Source: Candidatus Phosphoribacter hodrii (GTDB lineage Bacteria; Actinomycetota; Actinomycetes; Actinomycetales; Dermatophilaceae). From it: DNA of 64,000 nt. Under the pieces are notes generated by a model that worked only from the letters and a program-made list of their open reading frames with translations, did not search any database and had not been told where the DNA came from. The position numbers and the translations under genes are program-made. Shown here in pieces: positions 33,976 through 42,183 of the stretch (position 1 is its first letter; each line of letters starts with the position of its first letter). The stretch spans positions 248,001 to 312,000 of the forward strand of contig JADJIB010000002.1 of the NCBI GenBank assembly GCA_016707175.1, written 5' to 3'.

Positions 33976-35975
33976 CCCACCAGCCTCGCGATCTGGAAGA
34001 CCACGACAGAGAGCACCCAGGCCACGGCCAACTGCATGCCGACCCCGAACGCGGCCCATCGCACGCCGATCTCGCGCTTCTGCGCGGCCAGGGTCGCCAC
34101 ACACGGGGTGTAGGCCAGGAGGAAGACCATGAACGCCAGGGCGGCCGCGTTGCCATGCCCCCCGGAGGAGATCTCGAAGTCTTGGCGGACTGCCTGCGCC
34201 AGGCGCCCTTCGTCGGCGGCACCCGTGTCGTCGAGCGTCGCATAGGTCTGCGCCCACGACGAGATGACAGCCTCCTTGGCGACGAACCCGGTCACCAACG
34301 CCCCCGCAGATTGCCATTGCCCGAACCCGGCGGGCTCGAAGACCGGCGCGACGGCGCCGGCGAGGGCGGCATACGCGCTGTCCCCGACGGGAGTCGCCCC
34401 GAAGGCGTGCTCGCCGCGGACCGGGACGCTCTGCAGGAGCCACACGACAGCGACCGTGGCCACGATGATGCCGCCGGCGGTGCGCAGGAATCCCCGCAGC
34501 CGGGTCCAGGTGACCGACCAGGTGACCCGGGCCGTAGGTCGTTGATAGGGCGGCAGGTCAAGCAGGAGCGGTTCGGCGAGCATGCTCCGCCACAGGGTGC
34601 GGCGCAGGACGAGGCCGACGCCGACGATGAGCAGGATCGACAGGAGGTACATGCCGAAGACGACGGTGCCGGCATACCGATCGAAGAACGTCGTCGCGAG
34701 CAGAACGTAGACGGTGAGGCGGGCCGAGCAGGAGGTGAAGGGGACGAGCAGAGCGGTCAGCACCCGTTGCTTGGCTCCACCGAGCACCCGCGTGGCCGCG
34801 ATGGCAGGCACGTTGCAGCCGAACCCAACGATGAGCGGCAGGAAGGCCCGCCCCGGCAGGCCGAGGGCGCGCATCGTCCGATCGGTGACGACGGCCGCCC
34901 GGGCGAGGTAACCGGAGTCCTCGAGCAGTGCCAGCAGGACGAACATCACGGCCATGAGCGGGACGAAGGTGAGCAGCATCCCGACCCCGGCGATGAGGCC
35001 GTCGACCACCAACCCCGTGACCAAGGGGTGGTCGACGTGCAGGGCCGCCAACGCGGCCCGCGCGCCCTCGCTCACCGGGCCGGTGAAGAGGGCGTCGAGG
35101 GCGTCCTGGATCGGGGCCGCAACGGTCGTCGTGGCCTGGAAGACGAGCCACATCACCGCAAGGAAGACGATCGGTCCCCAGACGCGCGAGAGCACGACCG
35201 CGTCGACCCGGTCGGTCCAGGTATGCCGTGCCGCGGCTTCTCGGGTCTGGGCCCGATCCACCGCGTCCTGGACCCAACCGAAGCGTTCCTCGGCACGGTC
35301 GAGTTCGTCGGCGTCGCCGTCCCGGTCGCCGTGGGTGTCGGTGTCGGTGTCGTGCGGGCGCGGCGACGGCTCGGGCGCACCGGCGATCTGGGTTACCCGT
35401 TCGGCGAGGGCCGTCAGGCCGGTGCGTCGGCGAGGGTCGACGGCCACGACCGGGACGCCGAGGGCGCGTTCGAGGCCGTCGGGGTCCACCCGGATGCCCC
35501 GTCGAGCCGCGACGTCGACCATGGTGAGGGCCACGACGATGCGTTGGGCGTGCTCACGCAACTGAGCGACGACGTAGAGGCTGCGGGCCAGGTGCGTCGC
35601 ATCGGCGGCGACGATGACGACGTGTGGCCGGGCGGCCGGGTCGGGGTCGAGCAGGACCGCGCGGGTGAGCTCCTCGTCCGGCGAGATCGGGTCGAGGGAG
35701 TAGGCGCCGGGGAGGTCCACCAACTCGTAGGTCACCGATCCGGCATCGGGTTGCCACCGGCCGCGGGACACCTCGACGGTGGTCCCCGGCCAGTTGCCCA
35801 TCGTCAGCCGCGCTCCGGTCAGGGCGTTGAACAGCGTCGACTTGCCAACGTTGGGGGCACCCGCGAGGGCGACGACGAGCGAGCCCGTGGGGGCTTGGGG
35901 GGCGGCCGGGGCATGGCAGGAGGGGGTGGGTGCGGCGGTCACTGCTCCCCCGGTCTCAAGCCCGGCGTTGCCCAT
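33972..35975 (-). CDS. feoB: Ferrous iron transporter FeoB
   Basis: Fe2+ uptake across the cytoplasmic membrane with an N-terminal G-protein domain. In the 667 residues, G1 is GAPNVGKST (about 39-47), G3 is DLPGAYS, and the G4 position reads ALTMVD, with Thr where most FeoB have Asn. A linker rich in His and Asp (PHDTDTDTHGDRDGD, about 205-220) joins the G domain to the membrane part. The membrane part has the two Gate repeats (FLPLIVGFGCNVPAI and AKEAVISSW). It lies 1 nt downstream of feoA and is under a candidate iron box. Confidence 0.95.
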   Translation of the reverse strand: MGNAGLETGGAVTAAPTPSCHAPAAPQAPTGSLVVALAGAPNVGKSTLFNALTGARLTMGNWPGTTVEVSRGRWQPDAGSVTYELVDLPGAYSLDPISPDEELTRAVLLDPDPAARPHVVIVAADATHLARSLYVVAQLREHAQRIVVALTMVDVAARRGIRVDPDGLERALGVPVVAVDPRRRTGLTALAERVTQIAGAPEPSPRPHDTDTDTHGDRDGDADELDRAEERFGWVQDAVDRAQTREAAARHTWTDRVDAVVLSRVWGPIVFLAVMWLVFQATTTVAAPIQDALDALFTGPVSEGARAALAALHVDHPLVTGLVVDGLIAGVGMLLTFVPLMAVMFVLLALLEDSGYLARAAVVTDRTMRALGLPGRAFLPLIVGFGCNVPAIAATRVLGGAKQRVLTALLVPFTSCSARLTVYVLLATTFFDRYAGTVVFGMYLLSILLIVGVGLVLRRTLWRSMLAEPLLLDLPPYQRPTARVTWSVTWTRLRGFLRTAGGIIVATVAVVWLLQSVPVRGEHAFGATPVGDSAYAALAGAVAPVFEPAGFGQWQSAGALVTGFVAKEAVISSWAQTYATLDDTGAADEGRLAQAVRQDFEISSGGHGNAAALAFMVFLLAYTPCVATLAAQKREIGVRWAAFGVGMQLAVAWVLSVVVFQIARLVG

Positions 35976-35976
35976 G

Positions 35977-36300
35977 TCAGACCTCGACCGTCGGCGTCGG
36001 ATCGGGGGTGTTGGACGTCGACCTCGGGCTCGAGTGCCCGGGTGCGTGCACTCGCAAGGCGTCGGCGCTGGCCCGATCGACCGCGAGGCGTAGATCGCCT
36101 ACCGCGAGAACCAGCCCGCGCCCAGGGGTGCGCATGAGTGGAGTGACGGTCATGCCTAGGCGCAGCCCCAGTCTCGCCAGATGGGTCAGCAGGTCGGTGG
36201 GGGCGGCGACGGAGGGAGGACCCGCTGGGGCGGCGGCTGACGCGAGCACGCCTGGGGCGCCGATCGGCCAGGCCGCCAGGGACACCTCGCTCGTCGTCAC
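35977..36300 (-). CDS. feoA: FeoA-domain protein
   Basis: Small SH3-like partner of FeoB, 107 residues. The core LARLGLRLGMTVTPLMRTPGRG and LVLAVGDLRLAVDRASADALRV is the FeoA pattern. The first about 35 residues and the last about 20 (PRSTSNTPDPTPTVEV) are low-complexity extensions. The GTG start lies 19 nt downstream of the iron box. It is the first gene of feoABC. Confidence 0.88.
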   Translation of the reverse strand: MTTSEVSLAAWPIGAPGVLASAAAPAGPPSVAAPTDLLTHLARLGLRLGMTVTPLMRTPGRGLVLAVGDLRLAVDRASADALRVHAPGHSSPRSTSNTPDPTPTVEV

Positions 36301-36319
36301 CCTCGCATGGTATCGAGCG

Positions 36320-36339
36320 AAGTTAGGGGTGCCTTACTT
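36320..36339. promoter_or_regulatory. IdeR/DtxR-type iron box upstream of feoABC
   Basis: The 20 nt AAGTTAGGGGTGCCTTACTT form an interrupted palindrome (AAGTnAGG n4 CCTnACTT). It resembles the DtxR/IdeR consensus TTAGGTTAGCCTAACCTAA. It sits 20-39 nt upstream of the feoA start, where a bound repressor would block the promoter under iron-replete conditions. The repressor itself is not in this window. Confidence 0.75.
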
Positions 36340-36375
36340 GGGGGCCGAGAACGGAGCGTGAGGTTGCTCTCGTCG

Positions 36376-38514
36376 TCAGCGCAGCGCCTCGGTCATCTGG
36401 CGCAGTTCCTTCTTCAACTCCGAGACCTCGTCGCGCAACCGGGCTGCGAGCTCGAAGTGCAACTCGGCCGCGGCCGTGTGCATCTGGGCCGTGAGCTCCT
36501 GGATGAGCCCGGCCAGGTCGGAGGTGGGCAGGCCCTCGACCCGCTTGCCACCCGCCACGCCGACGTCCGCGAGGATCGCGCCGCGGCCCGCGCGGTCGCG
36601 GCCGGCCGGCATACCCGATGCCTTGCCGCGGGAGCGCGAGCGGCCGGAGCCGAGCAACTCCTCGGTGTCGGCACTCTCCCGACCAAGCAGGTCGGTGATG
36701 TCGGCGATCTTCTTGCGTAGCGGCTGGGGGTCCAGACCGCGCTCGGTGTTGTAGGCGACCTGCTTGACCCGTCGCCGGTTGGTCTCGTCGATGGCATCGC
36801 GCATCGAGGGGGTGAGCTTGTCGGCATACATATGGACCTGGCCGCTGACGTGGCGGGCCGCTCGGCCGATGGTCTGAATGAGTGAGCGAGTGGAGCGTAG
36901 GAAGCCCTCCTTGTCGGCGTCGAGGATCGACACGAGCGACACCTCCGGGAGGTCCAAGCCCTCGCGGAGGAGGTTGATGCCGACGAGCACGTCGTAGTCG
37001 CCCAGTCGCAGCTCACGGAGCAACTCGATTCGGCGCAGGGTGTCGACCTCGGAGTGCAAGTAACGCACCCGGATGCCCTTGTCGAGCAGGTAGTCGGTGA
37101 GGTCCTCGGCCATCTTCTTGGTCAAGGTGGTGACGAGCACCCGCTCGTTGCGGGCCGCCCGGGTGCGGATCTCGTGGATGAGGTCGTCGATCTGACCCTT
37201 GGTGGGCTTGAGGATGATCTCGGGGTCGATCAGCCCGGTGGGTCGGATGATCTGCTCCACCGGAGGGCCGAACGACCGGGACTTGGCCATCTCGTAGTCG
37301 CCGGGAGTCGCTGACAGATAGACGGTTTGGCCGATGCGCTCAAGGAACTCCTCCCACTTCAGGGGTCGGTTGTCCATCGCCGAGGGCAGCCGGAAGCCGT
37401 GGTCGACGAGCATCCGCTTGCGGGACATGTCGCCTTCGTACATCGCCCCGATCTGCGGCACGGTCTGGTGCGACTCGTCGATGACGAGCAGGAAGTCTTC
37501 GGGGAAGTAGTCGAGCAGGCAGTTGGGGGCCGACCCGGCCTCTCGGCCGTCGATGTGCCGGCTGTAGTTCTCGATGCCGTTACAGAACCCGAGGGTGCGC
37601 ATCATCTCGATGTCGTAGCCGGTGCGCATCCGCAGGCGCTGGGCCTCCAGGAGCTTGCCCTGCCGGTCGAGCTCGGCCAACCGGGTCTCCAACTCCGACT
37701 CGATGCCGCCGATCGCCCGCTCCATGCGCTCGGGCCCGGCGACATAGTGCGAGGCCGGGAAGACATACATCTCCTGCTCCTCGCGCACGACCTCGCCGGT
37801 GAGCGGGTGCAGGGTGTAGATCCGCTCGATCTCGTCGCCGAAGAACTCCACGCGCACCGCGAGCTCTTCGTACATCGGGATGATCTCGACGGTGTCGCCC
37901 CGCACCCGGAAGGTCCCTCGGGTGAAGGCCAGGTCGTTGCGGGTGTATTGCATGCCGACGAACCGGCGCAGCAACTGATCGCGCTCGATCTCCTGCCCGA
38001 CCTTGAGCGCCACCATCCGGTCGATGTACTCCTGCGGGGTGCCCAGGCCGTAGATGCAGGACACCGACGCCACGACGATGACGTCACGGCGGGTCAGCAG
38101 CGAGTTGGTCGCCGAGTGCCGCAGCCGCTCGACCTCGTCGTTGACCGACGAGTCCTTCTCGATGTAGGTGTCCGTCTGCGGGATGTAGGCCTCGGGCTGG
38201 TAGTAGTCGTAGTAGCTGACGAAGTATTCGACGGCGTTGTTGGGCAACAACTCGCGGAACTCGTTGGCCAACTGCGCGGCGAGGGTCTTGTTGGGAGCCA
38301 TCACCAGGGTGGGTCGCTGCACCTGCTCAATGAGCCACGCGGTCGTCGCCGACTTGCCCGTGCCCGTCGCCCCGAGGAGCACGGTGTCGGTGACCCCGGC
38401 CCGGATCCGCCGGGCCAACTCGGCAATGGCATCGGGTTGGTCGCCGCTGGGCTCGAAGTCGGAGATCACCTCGAACGGGGCAACTCGCCGCTGCAGATCG
38501 GTTGTCGGACGCAT
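36376..38514 (-). CDS. uvrB: Excinuclease ABC subunit B
   Basis: Helicase-like damage-verification subunit of nucleotide excision repair. The start MRPTTDLQRRVAPFEV is the family start and gives 712 residues. The frame is open 25 codons further upstream without motif support. Walker A is GATGTGKS, followed by the beta-hairpin region YYDYYQPEAYIPQTDTYIEKD (quoted in part), DESHQT, the helicase VLVTTLTKKMAEDLTDYL, the motif QTIGRAARH and a C-terminal UVR domain (ELTAQMHTAAAELHFELAARLRDEV, in part). uvrC and uvrA are also in this window. Confidence 0.97.
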   Translation of the reverse strand: MRPTTDLQRRVAPFEVISDFEPSGDQPDAIAELARRIRAGVTDTVLLGATGTGKSATTAWLIEQVQRPTLVMAPNKTLAAQLANEFRELLPNNAVEYFVSYYDYYQPEAYIPQTDTYIEKDSSVNDEVERLRHSATNSLLTRRDVIVVASVSCIYGLGTPQEYIDRMVALKVGQEIERDQLLRRFVGMQYTRNDLAFTRGTFRVRGDTVEIIPMYEELAVRVEFFGDEIERIYTLHPLTGEVVREEQEMYVFPASHYVAGPERMERAIGGIESELETRLAELDRQGKLLEAQRLRMRTGYDIEMMRTLGFCNGIENYSRHIDGREAGSAPNCLLDYFPEDFLLVIDESHQTVPQIGAMYEGDMSRKRMLVDHGFRLPSAMDNRPLKWEEFLERIGQTVYLSATPGDYEMAKSRSFGPPVEQIIRPTGLIDPEIILKPTKGQIDDLIHEIRTRAARNERVLVTTLTKKMAEDLTDYLLDKGIRVRYLHSEVDTLRRIELLRELRLGDYDVLVGINLLREGLDLPEVSLVSILDADKEGFLRSTRSLIQTIGRAARHVSGQVHMYADKLTPSMRDAIDETNRRRVKQVAYNTERGLDPQPLRKKIADITDLLGRESADTEELLGSGRSRSRGKASGMPAGRDRAGRGAILADVGVAGGKRVEGLPTSDLAGLIQELTAQMHTAAAELHFELAARLRDEVSELKKELRQMTEALR

Positions 38515-38564
38515 AGTGAGCAGGGTACGTCGCCCCACCGACACCCCACCCCACGCGCGCACCA

Positions 38565-38596
38565 GGTATGCCGCTCCCCAGGCGCGCACGGCATAC
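38565..38596. repeat. Inverted pair of the GTATGCCG motif in the uvrB/hydrolase divergent region
   Basis: GGTATGCCG (38565-38573) and CGGCATAC (38589-38596) form an 8-bp stem with a 15-nt loop. Unlike the other intergenic pairs this one lies between two divergent start codons (uvrB at 38514, hydrolase at 38604), so it cannot be a terminator for either flanking gene. Confidence 0.7.
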
Positions 38597-38603
38597 TCGG
38601 GCC

Positions 38604-39290
38604 GTGTCCATCGTCTTCCTCCACGGAACCGGATCTGCGGGTCCCAAGGCCTGGCCCCTGCAGGCGGCGGCCCTCGGCGACGAGGTCCACTTCGTCCGCC
38701 GGGTCCACGACGGTGACCATCCCGACCACGTCCAGCCGGTCGTCATCGACGCGCTGGCGCCCCGCGGCCACCTCGTCGCCCACTCCTACGGCTGCGTGTC
38801 GGCCGTGCTCGCCGCCACCGAGCGGCCGGACGTCGTCGCGAGCCTCGTCCTGTGCGAGCCGCCGTTCGTCGGGCTGACGGCAGGGTGGCCCGAGACCGAC
38901 GCGCACGTGGCCGCTCTCGCGCCGCTCTTCGAGCGCCGGAGCGACCCGACCTTCACCGATCTGGAGCTCTCGGCGGGTTTCGCCACAGCCGTGGGTATGC
39001 CGGTCCCGGACTTCACGCCGGACCAGTTGGCTCGGTCGGCGGCCCGGTTACGGGCGTTCACCCCGGCCTGGCTCATTGCCATCGACCCGACGATCGTCGG
39101 TCGGGTCCCGACGCTGGTGGTCACCAGCGGAACCCGGGACATCTATGACGAGGTGGCCCACCTGTTGGAGGGACATGGCGCCACGCGACTCGTCCTGCCC
39201 GGCCATGGCCATCGGGTGCAGGACCACCCCGACGCGACGGCTGCCTTCCGGCGGTTCTGGGGATCCACGGCGTCGGATGAGGCCCAGTGA
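38604..39290 (+). CDS. Alpha/beta hydrolase
   Basis: 228-residue serine hydrolase. It has the oxyanion motif VFLHGTGSAG, nucleophile elbow VAHSYGCVSA, Asp in VTSGTRDIY and His in LPGHGHRVQDHP. The GTG start avoids the inverted motif pair just upstream, and an in-frame ATG 36 nt earlier would translate part of it. No signal peptide. The substrate is unknown. The gene ends 3 nt before the opposing coaE stop codon. Confidence 0.85.
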   Translation: MSIVFLHGTGSAGPKAWPLQAAALGDEVHFVRRVHDGDHPDHVQPVVIDALAPRGHLVAHSYGCVSAVLAATERPDVVASLVLCEPPFVGLTAGWPETDAHVAALAPLFERRSDPTFTDLELSAGFATAVGMPVPDFTPDQLARSAARLRAFTPAWLIAIDPTIVGRVPTLVVTSGTRDIYDEVAHLLEGHGATRLVLPGHGHRVQDHPDATAAFRRFWGSTASDEAQ

Positions 39291-39293
39291 GCG

Positions 39294-40487
39294 CTAGGGC
39301 GTCCAGCGCACCTCTCGCGCCCACTCCTGGACTCGCTGGTATGCCGCGTCGAACCACGGCTCCTTGGCCGCGGAGTAGTCCCGCGTCACCGAATGGCGAG
39401 CGGCCAACTCTCGTTTGAGGGCGGCATACTCCTCGCGCGCGCTGGGCTCGGCGCGCAGCCAGTCGCGGAAGGACAGCGCGAACTCCCAACCCGCAGAGCC
39501 GATCTCGCGGACGTGCAGGTGAACGATCCGCCCCGGATCGCACCCGCCGTAGAACCGCTTCTGCCACTCGCCTGGCGCGGCATCGGCCGGATGCGGGTGG
39601 TCCTGGTCGTTGCCTGCGACCAGGAGGTAGCCGGCCTGACGCACAGCAGCGGCGAAGCCAGACGCATCGGCGTCCGCCAACTGCGGGACACCCACCTGGA
39701 CATCGACAACATCCTTGGCCACGAGTCCCGGCACGCTCGTCGACCCGATGTGATCGACGCGGATCCCCTGGCCCGGCAAGGCGGCCGCAATCCTCGCAAC
39801 GACGCGCGCCCCAGCGTCGGCCCACCCGGGATCCGGCTCGGCCAACGTAGTGGTGTCCGAACGCCGAGCCCGTATGGCGCCGCGCAGGTTGGCGTCGAAA
39901 GGCACCAACCGCTCGTCCCAGAGTCGGCGGACCTGGGCCTGGGTGTCCTCCCGGGAACCCCCGTTGTCGATCCAGACATCGGCTGCCGCATGACGCTGGG
40001 TGTCGCTCGCTTGGGCGGCGATCCGCGCCCGAGCGTCCGACTCGGACAGCCCCCGTTGGCCGACCAACCGCGCCACCCGAACCTCGGCGTCGGCACCGAC
40101 GACGATCGTCACGTGCTCGTGGACCCACAGGCCCTTCTCGACGAGCAACGGCATGTCGTAGACGTCGATCCGATCGACAGGGACACTCCCCCGCAACTGC
40201 GCGACCCGGTCCGCGATGGCAGGACCCGTGATCGCCTCCAGCGCCCTCAGGGCCTCGGGATCAGGGAAGACGACTGCCGCCAAGCCCGCTCGGTCGAGGG
40301 TGCCGTCAGCCTGGATCACGTTGGGACCGAAGCGTTCTCGGATTGCCGCCAGGGGCGGCATACCTGGTTCGACGATCTCGCGCGCCACCCGGTCGGCGTC
40401 GGTCACAACTGCCCCCCACTCGCGCAGGAGGGCCGCGACAGTGGACTTGCCCGAGCCGATCCCCCCGGTGAGCCCCACGCGCAGCAT
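39294..40487 (-). CDS. coaE: Dephospho-CoA kinase fused to a GrpB (UPF0157) domain
   Basis: Last step of coenzyme A synthesis: phosphorylation of dephospho-CoA. Residues 1-200 are a complete CoaE (P-loop GGIGSGKST, VVTDADRVAREIV, DMPLLVEKGL). Residues about 225-390 are a GrpB domain of the nucleotidyltransferase superfamily with HIGSTSVPGLVAKDVVDVQ and HLHVREIGSAGW. The 397-residue fusion is common in high-G+C Gram-positives, and the GrpB part's function is uncertain. Confidence 0.94.
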   Translation of the reverse strand: MLRVGLTGGIGSGKSTVAALLREWGAVVTDADRVAREIVEPGMPPLAAIRERFGPNVIQADGTLDRAGLAAVVFPDPEALRALEAITGPAIADRVAQLRGSVPVDRIDVYDMPLLVEKGLWVHEHVTIVVGADAEVRVARLVGQRGLSESDARARIAAQASDTQRHAAADVWIDNGGSREDTQAQVRRLWDERLVPFDANLRGAIRARRSDTTTLAEPDPGWADAGARVVARIAAALPGQGIRVDHIGSTSVPGLVAKDVVDVQVGVPQLADADASGFAAAVRQAGYLLVAGNDQDHPHPADAAPGEWQKRFYGGCDPGRIVHLHVREIGSAGWEFALSFRDWLRAEPSAREEYAALKRELAARHSVTRDYSAAKEPWFDAAYQRVQEWAREVRWTP

Positions 40488-40496
40488 GGCGTCAGC

Positions 40497-40841
40497 CTAA
40501 GTCGTGCGGCGAGGGCGGACGAAGATGAGCACTCCAACCAGGGCGGTCACGGCCCCTGACCCGATCCAGACCGACGGCGAGAGTCCCGCTGTCGTGGCGG
40601 CCCGGTTGGTCCAGCCGATCCACAACGGCACCAGCCCCATGCCGGTGACGAAACCCCACGCCGAGCGCCCCGGTTCCTCGCGGTTGGCCAGCATGAGTGC
40701 TCCGGCGCAGGTGATCACCGCGATGATCCAGCCATAGCTCAGCAGCGTCCACGTGGCCCAGATCGACCCGAGGCCGACCAGCGCCCACCAGCCGAAGACC
40801 CGCCACTCGTCGCGAGTCGGCGCCCGACCGCTCACGCTCAC
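40497..40841 (-). CDS. Small membrane protein, unknown function
   Basis: 114 residues with four hydrophobic segments (for example WWALVGLGSIWATWTLLSYG and AWGFVTGMGLVPLWIGW) ending in RPRRTT. The start is one of two GTGs 6 nt apart, and GGGGAG lies 4 nt before the first. It sits between the CoA transferase (17 nt upstream) and coaE (9 nt downstream) on the same strand, so it is probably in the same transcript. I do not recognise a family. Confidence 0.7.
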   Translation of the reverse strand: MSVSGRAPTRDEWRVFGWWALVGLGSIWATWTLLSYGWIIAVITCAGALMLANREEPGRSAWGFVTGMGLVPLWIGWTNRAATTAGLSPSVWIGSGAVTALVGVLIFVRPRRTT

Positions 40842-40858
40842 GCCGCTCCCCCGACCGC

Positions 40859-42094
40859 TCAGGCCAGGCCCAGGGCGTGCGCTTCTTCCCAAAGCTCGTC
40901 GCGCACGCTCGGGTGGGCTGCCTTGTTGATGATCGACCAGCACTGGTGCGCCTGGTCATGACCGAAGATCTCGGCCACGCCCTGCTCGGTGATGATCGCG
41001 CTGTGCTGGAAGGAGGTCACTGGCTCTTCGATGAGGGGCACGATCGTCGAGACGTCGGCCTTGGGGTGCCAGGAACGCAGCGCCATGATCGCCTGCCCGC
41101 CGGGCGAGTGCAGGGCGCCGACGATGAAGTCGGTCTGCCCGCCGAAGCCGGAGTGGATGCGTGCCTTGATGCGAGATGCGTTGGCCTGGCCGAAGAGGTC
41201 GACCTGAAGCGCGGTGTTGACCGATGTCATCCGCGGCTGCAGAGCGATGTTGGCCGGGTTGTTGGTCGTCTCGGTGCGGCGCATGACGACCTGCTCGTTG
41301 AGGTGCATCCACTCGTAGAGCTCCGCGCTGCCCACCGAGAAGGACGCGACGATCGGCCGATCCATGTCCATCGCGCCGGCGTCGAGGAGGCTCAGGACGC
41401 CGTCGGAGAACATCTCGGTCCAGATCCCCAGGCGCTTCTTGTGGACCAACTCGGGCAGCACCGCATCCGGGATGGCGCCGATGCCCAACTGCAGGGTCGA
41501 GCCGTCCTTGATCCGATCGGCGGCCAGTGCACCGATGATCGCCGTGTCACTCGAGTCGGCCGACACCGTCTTGCGGCCCTGGTAGTTCGCGACCGGCAGG
41601 TCGACCTCGTAGATGATGTCGAAGTCGGCGACGTCGTACTCAGAGTCGCCGAACGTGTAGGGCATCTGCTTGTTGGCCTGGGCGATGATCTTGCCGCCAC
41701 GGGCCTTGCAGGCCTCGATCGCCCCGACAACGACGTTCGTTTCGATGCCAAGCGAGATCTTGCCGTTGTGCGGCAACGACGTGTGCGCGATGACCGCGTC
41801 CGGCGGGAGGGTCCGTGAGAACAGCAGCGGCACCATCGACAGGCGCGCCGGAACGTAGGACAAGTGCGGGCTCTTACGCATCCCCGCGCCGACGAACGAC
41901 GTCTCGTGGGTGACGCCCTCGCGCAGCGGCAGGCCGGCATGCGCAGCGAGCATGTTGAGGGTGAACGCAGGGAGGGTGTTATCGACGATGTGCAGCAACT
42001 CGAACGGAATGGCGCCGTTGCCGCTGGCGACGATCCGTGGGTTGGCTGGAAGCGATTCGAGTGCGGCGATCAACTCACCGTACGAGGCCGACAT
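40859..42094 (-). CDS. Acetyl-CoA hydrolase/transferase family protein
   Basis: CoA transferase of the family that includes acetyl-CoA hydrolase and 4-hydroxybutyrate CoA-transferase. It moves CoA between carboxylic acids. The 411 residues show LQLGIGAIPDAVL, the catalytic Glu region GIWTEMFSDGVLSLLDAGAMD (in part) and GFGGQTDFIVGA. The ATG at 42094 matches the family start. The next gene on this strand is the small membrane protein. It is divergent from the glycolate-oxidase-type gene, 89 nt apart. Confidence 0.9.
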   Translation of the reverse strand: MSASYGELIAALESLPANPRIVASGNGAIPFELLHIVDNTLPAFTLNMLAAHAGLPLREGVTHETSFVGAGMRKSPHLSYVPARLSMVPLLFSRTLPPDAVIAHTSLPHNGKISLGIETNVVVGAIEACKARGGKIIAQANKQMPYTFGDSEYDVADFDIIYEVDLPVANYQGRKTVSADSSDTAIIGALAADRIKDGSTLQLGIGAIPDAVLPELVHKKRLGIWTEMFSDGVLSLLDAGAMDMDRPIVASFSVGSAELYEWMHLNEQVVMRRTETTNNPANIALQPRMTSVNTALQVDLFGQANASRIKARIHSGFGGQTDFIVGALHSPGGQAIMALRSWHPKADVSTIVPLIEEPVTSFQHSAIITEQGVAEIFGHDQAHQCWSIINKAAHPSVRDELWEEAHALGLA

Positions 42095-42162
42095 GGCACA
42101 ACTATCCCGTACCTGGACACTCTCGTCAGACCAAGCCTGCAGGGCTCGTGAGCCACGTCTCA

Positions 42163-42180
42163 TCTGACGTTAAGGTCAGA
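42163..42180. promoter_or_regulatory. Operator-like inverted repeat upstream of the FAD-linked oxidase
   Basis: TCTGAC (42163-42168) and GTCAGA (42175-42180) flank GTTAAG. The repeat ends 3 nt before the ATG at 42184 and overlaps TAAGGT (42171-42176), a TANNNT-type -10. That places a start point at or near the ATG, so a leaderless mRNA is possible. A second GTCAGA half-site lies at about 42125. Binding here would block transcription of the oxidase. GntR/FadR-type sites have this size, but the regulator is not in the window. Confidence 0.4.
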
Positions 42181-42183
42181 CCC

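Noticed and set aside
36300..38603. A mycobacterial-type SOS box (TCGAAC-n4-GTTCGA) upstream of uvrB or uvrA
   Set aside because: I searched the upstream regions by eye and found no such dyad.
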